Origin: Bugula neritina | Taxonomy: Eukaryota; Bryozoa; Gymnolaemata; Cheilostomatida; Bugulidae | Length of the DNA: 60,000 nucleotides | Assembly (NCBI GenBank): GCA_964035545.1 | Contig: OZ037768.1 | Coordinates: 1,165,501 to 1,225,500 of the forward strand | Direction of reading: 5' to 3' | Shown here: in pieces, positions 1 to 12,000 of the stretch | Numbering within the stretch: position 1 is the first letter of the stretch | Layout: every line of letters begins with the position of its first letter | Translations under genes and position numbers: made by a program | Notes under the pieces: generated by a model | The model's input: the letters and a program-made list of their open reading frames with translations, nothing else | What the model was told of the DNA's origin: nothing | The model's database searches: none

Positions 1-3000
1 GGGGAGTTTTCCTCTCTGGAAGTCGTTGAGAATAATCTTGGCGGCTGTAGGAATATCTGGCTCACCTTTCTGTTTAACAAAGCAATACATTTATAGCAAC
101 TCTACATCCCCTCTCTCTCCGTATACCTCTGGTACACCCCCCCTCTCTCCGTATACCTCTGGTACACCCCCCTCTCTCCGTATACCTCTGGTACACCCCC
201 TCCCCTGTACACCTCTGGTACACCCCCTCCCCTGTACACCTTTGGTACACATATTTCATGAAGCACTTTTGCAATAATTCTGTGAAAAGAAAATTAATGT
301 TCCATAGAAATTAGAACATACCAAATACCACGGGAAGCACAGATTTTATATCAACTTGGACAGAGAGGGTTGACAGAGTTCATCTATTTCTAATGGCCGC
401 TAGAGTAGTAAAGCAGTGAATACGCACCTTCAACAGTTTACCGTATCTCTTAGCCACTTGCTCGAGGAAGTCCTCGTGATCTGTCCAGGCGGAGATGTTG
501 TAAGTCTTGATAAGGTACTCAGACTTCACCCTGTTCAGCACCTCAGGTATGTGATCTTCGGGGGCGTTGATGTTCTCTACCCTCACCACCCCTGAGGTTA
601 GGAGAGAGATGTGACAAGGTAGACAGTATAGAGTGAATGTATGAAGAAGGGGTAGCAACTAGTTTCAGTATACTATAAAGAAATACTGTTGGAATATAAC
701 GTAATATTTAGACAACAGTTATCAAACAGCAAAGAGTATATACTTGACACACCTTTCAGTACGATATCAGTCTCTGTGTCCCCACTAGGGTAGACAACTC
801 CAGGACAGTCGATGAGAAATATTCTTCTCATAAGAGTAACGTATTGCCACACCTGTGTGTAGAGACAGCAGCACCATTAAACTGAACACATCACCAGTGA
901 CTCAACAGTTACTTAACACTGACTCAACAGTTACTTAACACTGACTCAACACTGACTCAACACTGACTTAACAGGTTCTACTGAATGTGAGGAGAGTTGC
1001 CCACTCTACCTTAGTCTCGCCAGCAATTGGAGCCACTTTACACACCTTCTTCTTCCTCAGAGTGTTTATAATGGAACTTTTACCTACATTTGGGTATCCA
1101 ATGAACCCCACGCTAATCTGCTTCTTATCCGTGTGCAGCTGCAATACCGACATACAGTGTCAGATTAGAAGGCCCAGATTTGGCACTATTTCAATAGTTT
1201 AGTGCCTTGGTAGCTGTAACACTTAAGCCAAGTCAATAATCATAACTTATATACAGAACAAAATCAAGAGATTGTAAAAATTTTCCAAAAGTTCAATAAA
1301 TTAATATTAGAGATATTAATTTATTTTTCAATGTGTTTAATATAAAAGGCAAATCCCAATCAATAAACTAGCTACCAGTACATAAGTCCACAATGCTATA
1401 TGACTTACACACCGCTAACTGAGTACTGAATTACACACTGTTAACTGAGTACTAACTTACACACTGCTAACTAATGACTACCTTACACACTGTTAACTGA
1501 GTACTAACTTACACACTGCTAACTAATGACTACCTTACACACTGTTAACTGAGTACTAACTTACACACTGCTAACTAATGACTACCTTACACACTGTTAA
1601 CTAATGACTAACTTACACACTGCTAACTAATGACTACCTTACACACTGCTAACTAATGACTAACTTACACACTGCTAACTAATGACTACCTTACACACTG
1701 TTAACTGAGTACTAACTTACACACTGCTAACTAATGACTACCTTACACACTGCTAACTAATGACTAACTTACACACTGCTAACTAATGACTAACCTTGCC
1801 AAACTGACGCAGCAGCTGTATCAGAGCCCCCTTCCCAAATGGGTTGCTGATACTAGCATGGAAGGCTAGGGTGGGGTACTCCGAGGAGAGTGTAGCCACC
1901 CACTTTTGCTGTAAACAAACACAAATAAGCATTCCAGTCAAAATAAGACATCAACCTAACAAATACATCAGAGAAAATGAATTAATCAACCATACAATGA
2001 GAGAATTCCAAATTTATATTTTTAACATTTTCAAGAAAGTTTAATTGTAAAATACAAGCAACCACTCAGTATTGAGTATTGACTACAGTAAACATTATGA
2101 TTCTCGAAACAAAGGGCTGATATTATTTCATAGTTTTATAACTTATCCAGCATTTAATCCAATAAAAAAGTACTTAATAAAAATACCAACAAATTACTCT
2201 AGTCTAGCCAGTTATTGCCACAACGTACCGTAGACCAAGTAGGGATGAGATCACACTTGTTGAGGACGAAGATCAGGTGCTTGTGAGGTGCTTCTTTTTT
2301 GATGTATTTCTCTACCTGCGGGCACCTGGTGCCTTGTGGATCTCTGGCATCCAGCACATGTATGAGTACGTCAGATGAATCAACTACCTACAATATAACA
2401 CCTGTTCTACATGTCACTCAATTGCACTATAACACCTGCTCCACGTGTCACTCATATTTCATATATCAGTTTCACATAACATACACCTGTTTCACATGTC
2501 ACACTTGTTGTTAGTGTAGTAAAAATTATAAGCTCACTTATGGTAAAATAGTTGAACATTGAAGACTGCAGAATGCATGGAATGTGGGATTGGTGCGTTT
2601 ACCTTGTATAGTTCATTCCAAATGCGTTTAGATTGGCCAGCCTTGAATATAAGAGCAGAGGGTTCATCCTTCACCCCACCCGTGTCTATTTCTATGTTCG
2701 TGTCTTTCTCTTCCACATAGTTTGCTTGGGCAGTCTCGACGTTTTCTAGCATATCCTATAAGATGTTACAATACAATAACAATCCTAGTGGAAACATTTA
2801 TACAACTTGAGCCAATAAGATGAGCTAAACATATTTTGACATCCATGCGATGTAAGAAACAGCAGCTATGCAAGCGCTGTTACAACCATTAACATATTTA
2901 GAGTTTGAACCACTTACCTTGACATCTGCAACTTTCAAGGTCGGCTTTTTACGACGGGACTGCTTGCCAAATGTATTTTCAAATGGTTCCGTGTCGAGCA

Positions 3001-4134
3001 GGTGTACCCTAGCATACTGTAACATAATAAAGTATACAGTAAGACAATATAGTATACTGTAACATAATCTAGTACACTGTAACACAATATAGCTTGTTAG
3101 CAAATTGCATACATTAATTTGTAAATTGGTGCTCCAAAAACAAATATCATAAAATACATATACAATATACATGTAAATGTTATTCACTTACAAACATATC
3201 AACTGAGAAGTACAAAGCACTAACATAACTACAGACTGTATTTCACTACCTTAGCTGTTTCATTCAGCAGAGTAATGGGGAGGTTGGTCTTCTTCATTAC
3301 CACCTGGTAAGGGTCCTTCATAACCTTGCCCATCTCATCTTGGAACTTCTGCAATGCATTCTGTGTGATCACCCGGGTATTACCTTCAAACAAATACATT
3401 AGAAAATTCTAGAAAATAGGCACTCCAGTTGACAACTCAAAATAGTTTCCTCTGAGTCGTGGATTTACTCATTTCCTGTCTGTCTATACATACCAAACCA
3501 CTTCCTGTTGGGTGCAACTCTAGCCTGTGTACCAGAAGGAAGACGAGTCTGAAATGGCGCCGCTTTTGTAATCTTTCCAGAAGAGTTTCTAAAAAAACAT
3601 CAACAGTCTACAATATTGGGACTCCATATGTCTAAAAGCAATGAGATCAACAATGATGATTAAAAAAACACAGTTGATATATTTATACTTCACCTGGTGG
3701 GTTTACCTCCCCGGTACATAAGTAGACGCTTAATAGTAGCTTTACTTCTTGCATTTTGACCACCAGCTGCATTTGTCCTGTCTACAAACAATAGCTACAA
3801 TATATTATTTGCGTACCAACAGTTTTCTTGCTATTGCCCAGCTACAAGACAGTTGAATACAAGTCTTTTTGGTGAACAACTTAAATGGAGTTTATTCTCT
3901 AGCTTTGTTGAATAGAATTCAGTTTTTGAAATGGTTACCACTACCATTATGAACATGGAACAAAACAAAACAAATCAAATGAACTATTAGAGCATAACCA
4001 TTATGAACATAGTACTTAATCTGAGAACTGTTATTAGACCCAGCAATTAAATTTCACCTACCAGGGTTAAAGCTGTGGCCAGACTTGTTTATTCCTGGCT
4101 TCCCTTTCGTGCCAGACTTTGCTGTTTTAACCAT
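1..4134 (-). CDS. GNL2: GNL2/NOG2 nucleolar GTP-binding protein 2 (C-terminus beyond window)
   Basis: Circularly permuted GTPase that acts in the nucleolus and nucleus in late maturation of the 60S ribosomal subunit. I join 12 coding exons: 4062-4134, 3694-3781, 3494-3588, 3250-3383, 2918-3016, 2603-2755, 2229-2387, 1795-1908, 1010-1138, 753-852, 428-591 and 1-69. All junctions are GT-AG and the phases agree, giving 459 residues; the human protein has about 730, so roughly the last third is off the left edge. The start [14 protein letters not shown] is typical of the family's basic N-terminus. Motifs occur in permuted order: G4 NKCD (about 257-260), then G1 GYPNVGKSS (about 319-327), then G3 DCPG (about 363-366). 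The family signature [18 protein letters not shown] lies in the last visible exon. The introns carry minisatellites, one of which runs into the exon 8 donor. Confidence 0.95.
108..250. repeat. Minisatellite in GNL2 intron
   Basis: Tandem copies of a unit of about 29 bp containing GTATACCTCTGGTACACCCC; later copies are shortened. It lies inside the intron between the exons ending at 428 and 69. Short open frames across it are repeat artefacts. Confidence 0.85.
896..975. repeat. Short tandem repeat (ACTGACTCAACAGTTACTTA type) in GNL2 intron
   Basis: Several imperfect copies of a unit of about 22 bp built on CACTGACTCAACAGTTACTT, ending as shorter CACTGACTCAA copies. The array sits just downstream of the exon at 1010-1138 on the minus strand. 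Confidence 0.75.
1400..1794. repeat. 26-bp minisatellite abutting the GNL2 exon 8 donor
   Basis: About 15 copies of a unit of about 26 bp containing CTAATGACTACCTTACACAC, with variants GAGTACTAACTT. On the minus strand the exon 8 donor at 1794 reads AAG/GTTAGTCATTAG. Repeat copies contain the near-identical AAG/GTAGTCATTAG, so the donor belongs to the repeat. Confidence 0.85.
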
Positions 4135-5780
4135 GATGATGATGCTCCCAGTAAAAAAAACAAGTACTATTACTAGCAAAATTAAAATTGAAGACAGATA
4201 TTCAAATAATTAAACTTAAAGACTGAAGAGTATTATAATTAGTAAATTACTATTATAGATATACTTATAGGCCTAGTTATATAATAATCACAATAACTAT
4301 AATAATACCAAGCGTGAGTGACTAAGTCTAGTTTAAGTACGACCTCTGCAAATGCATAAAATATATGATTATTATTTATATTATTATGTACAAAAAAAAA
4401 ATAAGTGTAGTAAAACAAAAAATTCCAAATTGAATTTTCTTTTCAAGTTTTTCATAATTCGATTCAATCGATTATTTTATTCAGTAATACTATTAGTAAG
4501 AGTAATACTAATATTATGGTACTACTACTACTAGTAGTAGTATAACTAGTAGTAGTAGTACTACTACTACTACTACTACTAGTAATTACTACTATTACTA
4601 GTAGTAGTACTTATTCTTACAGTTAATCACTTAATGTACTTACAGTTAGTGTTACTATTTATAATTATACTTATTCTTAATCTCATATTTAGAGTATTAC
4701 TATTACAATTAGTTAACCATTTACATTACAATTATAATAATAATAACAGTGATTATGATAATCAGTGATTGTCATTATGATCAATATTATCAATATAATT
4801 AAATTTTAATTTAATCATAATGATAATGATAATCATAAAATATAAATATGATAATCATCTTCATATTGATATTCATAATGATAATGACAAAGCATTACTA
4901 TAATTAACAGTAAAGAGTAATACTTATATTTATACTAAGCCAAAGTCTAGTACTACTACAAGTACTAGTAAGACTAGAAAAAAGTTTTACTTAATCACTT
5001 ATTCCTGGTAATTATGATAAACTGATGCAAATTAAAATTTAATTTCATGTATTTAAGAAACCATCGACTAGTTTAGTTCAGAAAACGCTTAAAGCAGCAC
5101 AAAGTTGGTAGGCATTAGGCGAAATAAATTGTAATGTCTATACAAGCGCAGGACAAAATGCCCCCAGACTTAGTGTTGTTTCTAACGAATCTCGTTTGAT
5201 TCAACTTGTGAATATAAAAACGTGTATAGACTGAGATGTTAAAATATAGACTGTAATCGGCGACATTTTTTAAAAGTAAGATAACCTTTATCGCTAGAAT
5301 TTGGCTTTTTAAAGATAAGATAAATCCAAAATAACTGTAGTACGCTCTACCTAAAATGTTGCAACTAGCTGTGTTCAGAAATTTACTGGATTGTTGATAA
5401 CCAGGTATATAAGCAATTTGCAAACTACCAAAAGCTGCTATTACTTTGTAAAAATTCAAGTTGCTGTTTACTTAAACAAAACACTGGATTAAATACTTCA
5501 GAAATTAATTTTATTATGCAATTCTATCTGCAAAATTTCACAAATAGGATCATTATATGACTATATATACGAGTAGAGAGATATAGAATGGTAATAGAAT
5601 ATTATGTACAAAAATTATAAACTTATAACCAATATAAATACTTTACATGGAAATTGTTATGCAACATGGAATGAACATAAAACTGTATTCTTATAACAAT
5701 GAAATCACAACACAAAGATTGCAACGCACTTGATGAATATGAAAAAAGTTATGAAAAAAATAAAGCACCAATCTTCTCAA
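4135..5780. other. Spacer between GNL2 and the CDP-alcohol transferase gene
   Basis: This is the GNL2 5' flank and the 3' flank of the next minus-strand gene. It is very AT-rich, with an ACT/AGT trinucleotide array at 4494-4620 and many ATAATGAT-type stretches. A TTTATT at about 5510 (AATAAA on the minus strand) could be the poly(A) signal of the gene ending at 5781. I see no convincing coding exon; the 114-codon minus frame at 5115-5459 has no family features. Confidence 0.6.
4494..4620. repeat. Self-complementary ACT/AGT trinucleotide array
   Basis: Runs of ACT alternate with runs of AGT (TACTACTACTAG, then AGTAGTAGTA, then ACTACTACT again). Because AGT is the reverse complement of ACT, the strand can fold into hairpins. 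Confidence 0.85.
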
Positions 5781-8008
5781 CTAGCTTGTTTTTTCTTCTG
5801 ACACGACAAGCAGAGACTTCATGAATTCAGACACGTACCAGCCCTGTAACACAAAGCATGCAGTTAACCATGCTCATGTACATGATTATATACAATATAT
5901 ATATATATACAACTTTATTGTGATCAACATGGCATACAATGATCTCAGCTGAGTAAAAAATATTTTGAATCATTAAACATTATAAAAACTTATTTTTTAT
6001 TTTAAATCAATTTTACTTTTCAGACTGGAGATGTGTTTACTAGAACCGTGTGATGCCAATAAGGTTATGCACCGAGTGATCTATTATTTGGGCCAATCTA
6101 GCAAATACTTATTACAATTCAATTTAATATGCAGCTTAACTTGAAGGCATATGTTTCTGTTTAACATTGAAGTACCTACAGCTAATCTCTTTACTACATC
6201 TTAATATATTACCTCAGCTATTGCTGCCAGAAATCGTCCAATAAGAAGCAAGACGAGAATCAAGTACTGCAGGTGGAGAGAGAGACCTGGGGGCAGCAAC
6301 TGGGGTGAGTGAATCATGACGTAACACCAGATGGGGAGGAGAAACAAACTCCCAATAATATAGAAACCGTGAACAGTCTTGAAATCTAAACCAGATGACA
6401 AAATTAGTAGTCATGTGACCACTTTTGTCTGTCTTATAGGAGTTGCCCCCCCTACTTACTTAAACATGAGCGTCTATTACGTAATAATAAATAGGAAATA
6501 CACAAAACAGCAGAGAATAAGCAGACTACAACCTCTCAGAATACTCTAGAAGGTTATAGTGTTTCACAGAATGCAACTAGATACTTACTATTGCTCATAA
6601 TAGTGGCGACTAGAGGGGGTGTCGTAGGGGGCTCCTTCCAACCCTTTCCGAATATGGTATGAATAGCAAAGAATGTCAGCCACTCCCAACATATGACACA
6701 GTAACCTACAACCTAAGGCTACAACTTACAACCTGAGGCTATGTTGGTTATAATAGTAACAGTAACACTCCTCTTATCAACAAACATCTATTCGATTGAA
6801 GTAGATAGCCATTAAGTAGAGGTTATTCACATTTACTCAGTGCAAGTATCTTACATGTAGCATACAAGTATTACAGTCAGAATAAACCCAGCTTAGAGTC
6901 TACACATTCTAGAGTCTACACTCTACAGTATTACAATATGACTGACTTTCCCCCAGTATATATACTTACGACATTAACTATGACCCATAGAAATCCTCTG
7001 GCTATCAGATCCACAAACACATCAAACTAGAAAATGTAATTAGATACAAATTTTTAGAGCACACAACTTCTAATCTGCTGAAACTCTCTCTTGTATTTGT
7101 CAACTTTCAATTGATACTTTCCTCTAATTTTATTCAAATATTTGAAGATTATGTTGACTTCACTAAGCAATTGGATGAAGATCTAAGATAGGTCAAGTAA
7201 AGCTGTAGTTTATAATATTTTCTTTGATGGCAGAAGACAACTCCCTGCAACTATTACAAAAAATTTTTTTTTAAAAGTTATCTATTAAATTATGCTAACC
7301 TAAGTATTAGAAATTTTATATATCATTCAAACCTACCCATGCTCCAAATGTACTACACTGACCAAGCTGTCTTGCTAGATAACCATCAATTCCTAACAAA
7401 TTAAACCAGTTCGAGCATGTAAGGCAGGAATTGCAGCAAAAAATAATGTAGAAAAAATACATTCTTAAGATTATTAAGCTAACAAGTAACACAAATAGTT
7501 ACCAGTCTCTAACTACATAACAGCAGAAAAAATATTTTCAATGAAAGAACTTGATCTAATCTTACCATCTAGAGCAAAGTTAGTGAGGAAAAGGAGCAGA
7601 AACCAGATGTGTGCGGATTGGTAATGACACAGAACTCCTAGTACGCATATTAATAGCCTCAAGTAACCTGTACATGCCATAGGGAATGTGATTATAGCCA
7701 TACTAATTAAATGTGACTGCTAAAAGGCAATCTAAAAATATTCACTTTTTATACATCAAATGCTAATCAAACATTAATCTCAGGATATTTTTTAGCATAA
7801 AATATAAAATTTGATATAACTGTTGGCAAATTTCGCTTAAAAATGAAGCAGGGTTAAAACAAAAAAATTTAAATTTTAAGTACAACGTTTTCTGTTTATA
7901 TTGAGCATATAAAATATCTTAATAAATATTTCACAATGCATAGTTCTACTTACCTATCAAATTAGGAACCCATAATAAAACATGCCATTGATATGTATCT
8001 TTTGGCAT
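5781..8008 (-). CDS. CDP-alcohol phosphatidyltransferase, phosphatidylinositol-synthase-like
   Basis: Integral membrane enzyme family that transfers a phosphatidyl group from CDP-diacylglycerol to an alcohol; inositol is the likely acceptor here, by resemblance. Seven coding exons: 7954-8008, 7566-7667, 7337-7392, 6970-7026, 6589-6712, 6213-6385 and 5781-5843. The total is 209 residues; human CDIPT has 213. The start MPKDTYQWHVLLWVPNLIGY matches the family's N-terminal VPNLIGY. The catalytic motif DxxDG-x2-AR-x8-G-x3-D-x3-D is complete: LDGIDGYLAR, then eight residues, then GAWFDVFVD, built across three exons with matching phases. Several hydrophobic segments follow. The rest of the protein departs clearly from CDIPT, so it may be a paralogue with another acceptor. 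A splice acceptor (CTGTAG) lies directly before the ATG, so a 5' UTR intron is likely. Confidence 0.85.
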
Positions 8009-9016
8009 TCTACAGTAACAAGTGAATATATCATATGCCTAATTGACTCAGTTCTAAAAACATTGTTTTTGTAATAGAATAGTAGAATATCTTGTCACTT
8101 TTATTACAAGCTATTATGTACAGTAAATAATGTCCAACTACACGCTTATGACTTATGCAAGTGTTTCTTTACTATTAATATTATTGAATTCTATCAATTC
8201 TATTAGTCGTTGGTGTCACACTGTATTTCAATTTACAAACACAATGAGTGCAAGGTTTTGATAAGGACATGTTATATAAAGCCAACATGGTATTTCTATA
8301 TAACTTTACAATTATCAAATGACTATCATTATCACGATCATCATCATTATGATTCTCCCCACAATTATTCATTCTGATTCTGCCTAGCCCTATGTAAAAC
8401 AAAAGTCATCAATTTTAAACCTTAAAACAGATAGTGAACAAAAGACAAAACGACTCTTTGATAGTTGCTTGTCATCCTTATTTATATCATTATGATTATG
8501 ATCATTATTGTCACTTTTATGGTCACACTTTCACTTTGACTTACAGTTACTGAGTTAGTGCTACTCTCATTCACATTGCCTGTTGCCGTGATTGCGCACT
8601 GATATTTACTAAGCCTGCGATTGGAGACCAAGATAAAGAGTTTGAAGTCAAATTAAAATTGACAATAAAAATTAAAACCAACTAAAGCCACTGCAAAGTG
8701 ACGTTTCATAGAACTTGGATTTATAATATTAAAACACTACATTTGATTTAGCATCACGATGAACAAGTCAATTTCAGCACTGGGCTGAACTATTTAAACG
8801 GAACAAAGCCAACAATGCGCCTGTTGTAGTACTAAAGTGTTTCGAATTTTGGAAACAGTTGATTTATTGTATTTGATTTTATTTTTTTTATTTTTAATTT
8901 TATAAAAATATTTTTTTAAATTAAACGCAGAAACAGATTTTATTTTGTGAAAACCTGTTAGTATGTGCTCACTGAAGTCAGACACAGAAAAACATCCGGA
9001 CAGACAGCTGTTGGAA
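8009..9016. other. Divergent intergenic region between lipid synthase and CPD
   Basis: About 1 kb separates the starts of two genes transcribed away from each other. It is AT-rich, with CATCATTATGATT-like stretches at 8330-8360 and 8490-8515. It may hold both promoters; I see no clear TATA box or coding exon. An in-frame upstream ATG for the right-hand gene is at 8963. Confidence 0.5.
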
Positions 9017-12000
9017 ATGGCGTTGAGTAATGAACAACCCCTAACCATATTGCTCGTTATAGTAACGTTTTTACTGAATTTTTCTAGTTTTCATTGTAAA
9101 ATTTGGGAGGAATTAGATTTCAACTCGTATCATCATTACTCAGATGTAAATACATTGTTTAAATCTTATGAAAAAAGATTCCCCACATTAGCCAAAGTTG
9201 GTTCCATTGGAAAATCCGAAAAGGGAAGAGACTTGCTTTACATACAAATATCAGATAATGTATCAACTACCGAACCTGGAGAGCCGATGTTTAAATATGT
9301 TGGCAACATTCATGGTAATGAAGCTGTTGGTAGAGAACTGATCATCTATTTAACTCAGTATCTCCTTGAAAACTACCAACTTGATGCCAGGGTTAAGAAA
9401 CTGGTGGATAGCACCAACATATTTCTCATGCCTAGTGCTAACCCGGATGGTTTTGAACGGGCCAAACTCGGGGTAGGCGGTGGAAGAGCTAGTGATAGCT
9501 GTTTAGGTGTTCAAGGAAGGCCGAATGCTAATAATGTCGATTTGAACAGAAACTTTCCCGATCAGTTTCGCACACAACTGAATGATCCTATTCAAAAGGA
9601 AACACAAGCTTTAATCAACTGGATTGAAAACAATAAGTTTGTCTTGTCTGCAAATCTTCATGGAGGAAGTGTTGTAGCTAGCTATCCTTATGATGATTCT
9701 GCTAAACATATAATGGCCGGCCATTACAGTCCTGCTCCCGATGATGCAGTGTTCAGGTAGCTAATTTTATTCTAAGTTGGAAATGTATAAAATTAAACGC
9801 TACAGACTTACTTTGATTCTCTTCATTAATTTTATAAAATTGGACCATATTCAAATTTGACTGTTAGTCATCTGTGAAAGTTTCCATCTAATGTAGTTGC
9901 ATTGGACTTCTATATGACAATAGTGCAGCACTTATTTATAAGCCTAGGTTGACAATTAATTTGTGTCTTATTTTTTGTCAGACAATTTTTAAGCTTTTAA
10001 TCATTTTTGAAAATAATCGTTTGAATTTAAGATTTATATAGATTCATTCTATGATATAGAATGTAAGAATATATTAGATATGCATAAAAGTAATGCCATT
10101 GTTATTTGAAATAAGTTACTTTCAGCTTGTAAGTTACAATCATGTAGTAGAAAGGGAACTATTAATGTGCATTTTCAATTTATTTATTTTCCATGTTACT
10201 TTAATCAAAAACTGCTGGAGTTGTCCACTTTTGCACCTTATTATGAATATTGACTGTACACAGCTAGTTGAAAGTCGCATCTTGTGCTGTATTTTCAGAC
10301 ATCTTGCTCTTACCTACGCTAGTAACCACAAAACTATGCCTGCCGGGAACTTATGTGAGGGGGATAACTTCAAAGATGGCATCACCAATGGAGCTGATTG
10401 GTACGACGTGCCAGGTAAGATAACGTAGCCTGTAGCAGTGTGCAGTTCTATTCTAAACACTGAGACTGTTTTCAGATCAGCATGTACCCAATCAGACTCT
10501 AACGCAGTACTTACTGTTGTTAAATATAGTCTAACAATGTTGTGACTTTGGTGAGGTGGTTTTATGAATATAAAGATATTCCCTACAAAGCTGCATTTTC
10601 CTAAAACCATAGCAATGTGTTTTATAATGTAGTACAGTTATGCTATATAATATATTAATTATGTGATATAATACAGAGACACTGTGGAGTATATTGTTGG
10701 AATGTATTGTTAGAGTGTATATCCCTTGTCAGTAGTACAGTCTTATCACCTCGTCACTATGACCTCCATGTTTAGGCAGGGCTGAGAAACAGCCACCTGT
10801 TATTATAACTCAACTCTGTAAAGCACCTGCACTGTGTGTCAGTAGATGTACACCATAGCAATGCTGTAGAGCATCTGCACTGTGTGTCAGTAGATGTACA
10901 CTATAGCAATGCTGTAGAGCATCTGCACTGTGTGTCAGTAGATGTGCACCATAGCAATGCTGTAGAGCACCTGCACTGTGTGTCAGCAGATGTGCACCAT
11001 AGCAATGCTGTAGAGCGCCTGCACTGTGTGTCAGTAGATGTACACCATAGCAATGCTGTAGAGCGCCTGCACTGTGTGTCAGTAGATGTACACCATAGCA
11101 ATGCTGTAGAACACCTGCACTGTGTGTTAGTAGATGTACACCATAGCAATGCTGTAGAGCGCCTGTACTGTGTGTCAGTAGATGTACACCATAGCAATGC
11201 TGATACTTTGAACTGTTTATTGTTATTCACATCCTGTTGAAAATGTTCTAACTGTGTTCTCAAAGTGCCTCTTTATTGGTGGAGTTGGAACATTTACCAC
11301 AGCTTCAGTTCTAACTATGTTGCTGCTTTTTAAATTATCATTACTTTCGTGATTGCTCCATCACAATATGAAAACTCCCATTTGGTAGTTGCAACTATGA
11401 AGTAACTCCATATTTTCAGTAACTGAATGCCCCTGATTTACACCAGTCTTTATTATTATATTCATACTGAAAGACCTGTTGTAACCTTTTAGTAATTAAG
11501 TGAATTGGTACAAGAAAGCTGTTTTGTCATCGTATTATTATTTTACCTCTGTTGCAAGAGTCATGCCAGGTCAGCAACAGGATATATAGTTTACTATGTT
11601 TATGTACACTTTTGAAGTTCAATAATAAATCAGTCTAGATCTGTGTGACAAACTACTAAGACATTCCCTTGCTGCTGCCTCTATCATATAATACTATAAC
11701 ATTAAACCCGTGACACCCTACAGTATGTTCATGCTGAAAGGGCACCTGTGACTACATGTATGTTCATTCTGAGAGGGTACCTGTAACTACATGTATGGTT
11801 ATACTGAAAGGGCACCTGTGACTACATGTATGTTCATACTGAAAGGGTACCTGTTGCAGGTGGCATGCAGGACTACAACTACCTCCACAGCAACTGTTTT
11901 GAGATCACTGTAGAGTTGTCGTGCTGCAAGTACCCCCCAGTGAGCAGACTGTCCATTGAGTGGAATAACAACAAGGAGTCACTCCTGTCTTTCATGGAAC

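Noticed and set aside
5115-5459. 114-codon minus-strand frame
   Set aside because: No family features and AT-rich composition like the surrounding spacer; it fits neither neighbouring gene as an exon.
8963-9016. Upstream in-frame ATG as the CPD start
   Set aside because: It would place 18 charged residues before the signal peptide. The ATG at 9017 has good context and gives a normal signal sequence. It is kept as an alternative only.
10836-11263. Long repeat-encoded frames on both strands
   Set aside because: The 48-bp period is divisible by three and lacks stops; this is intronic minisatellite.
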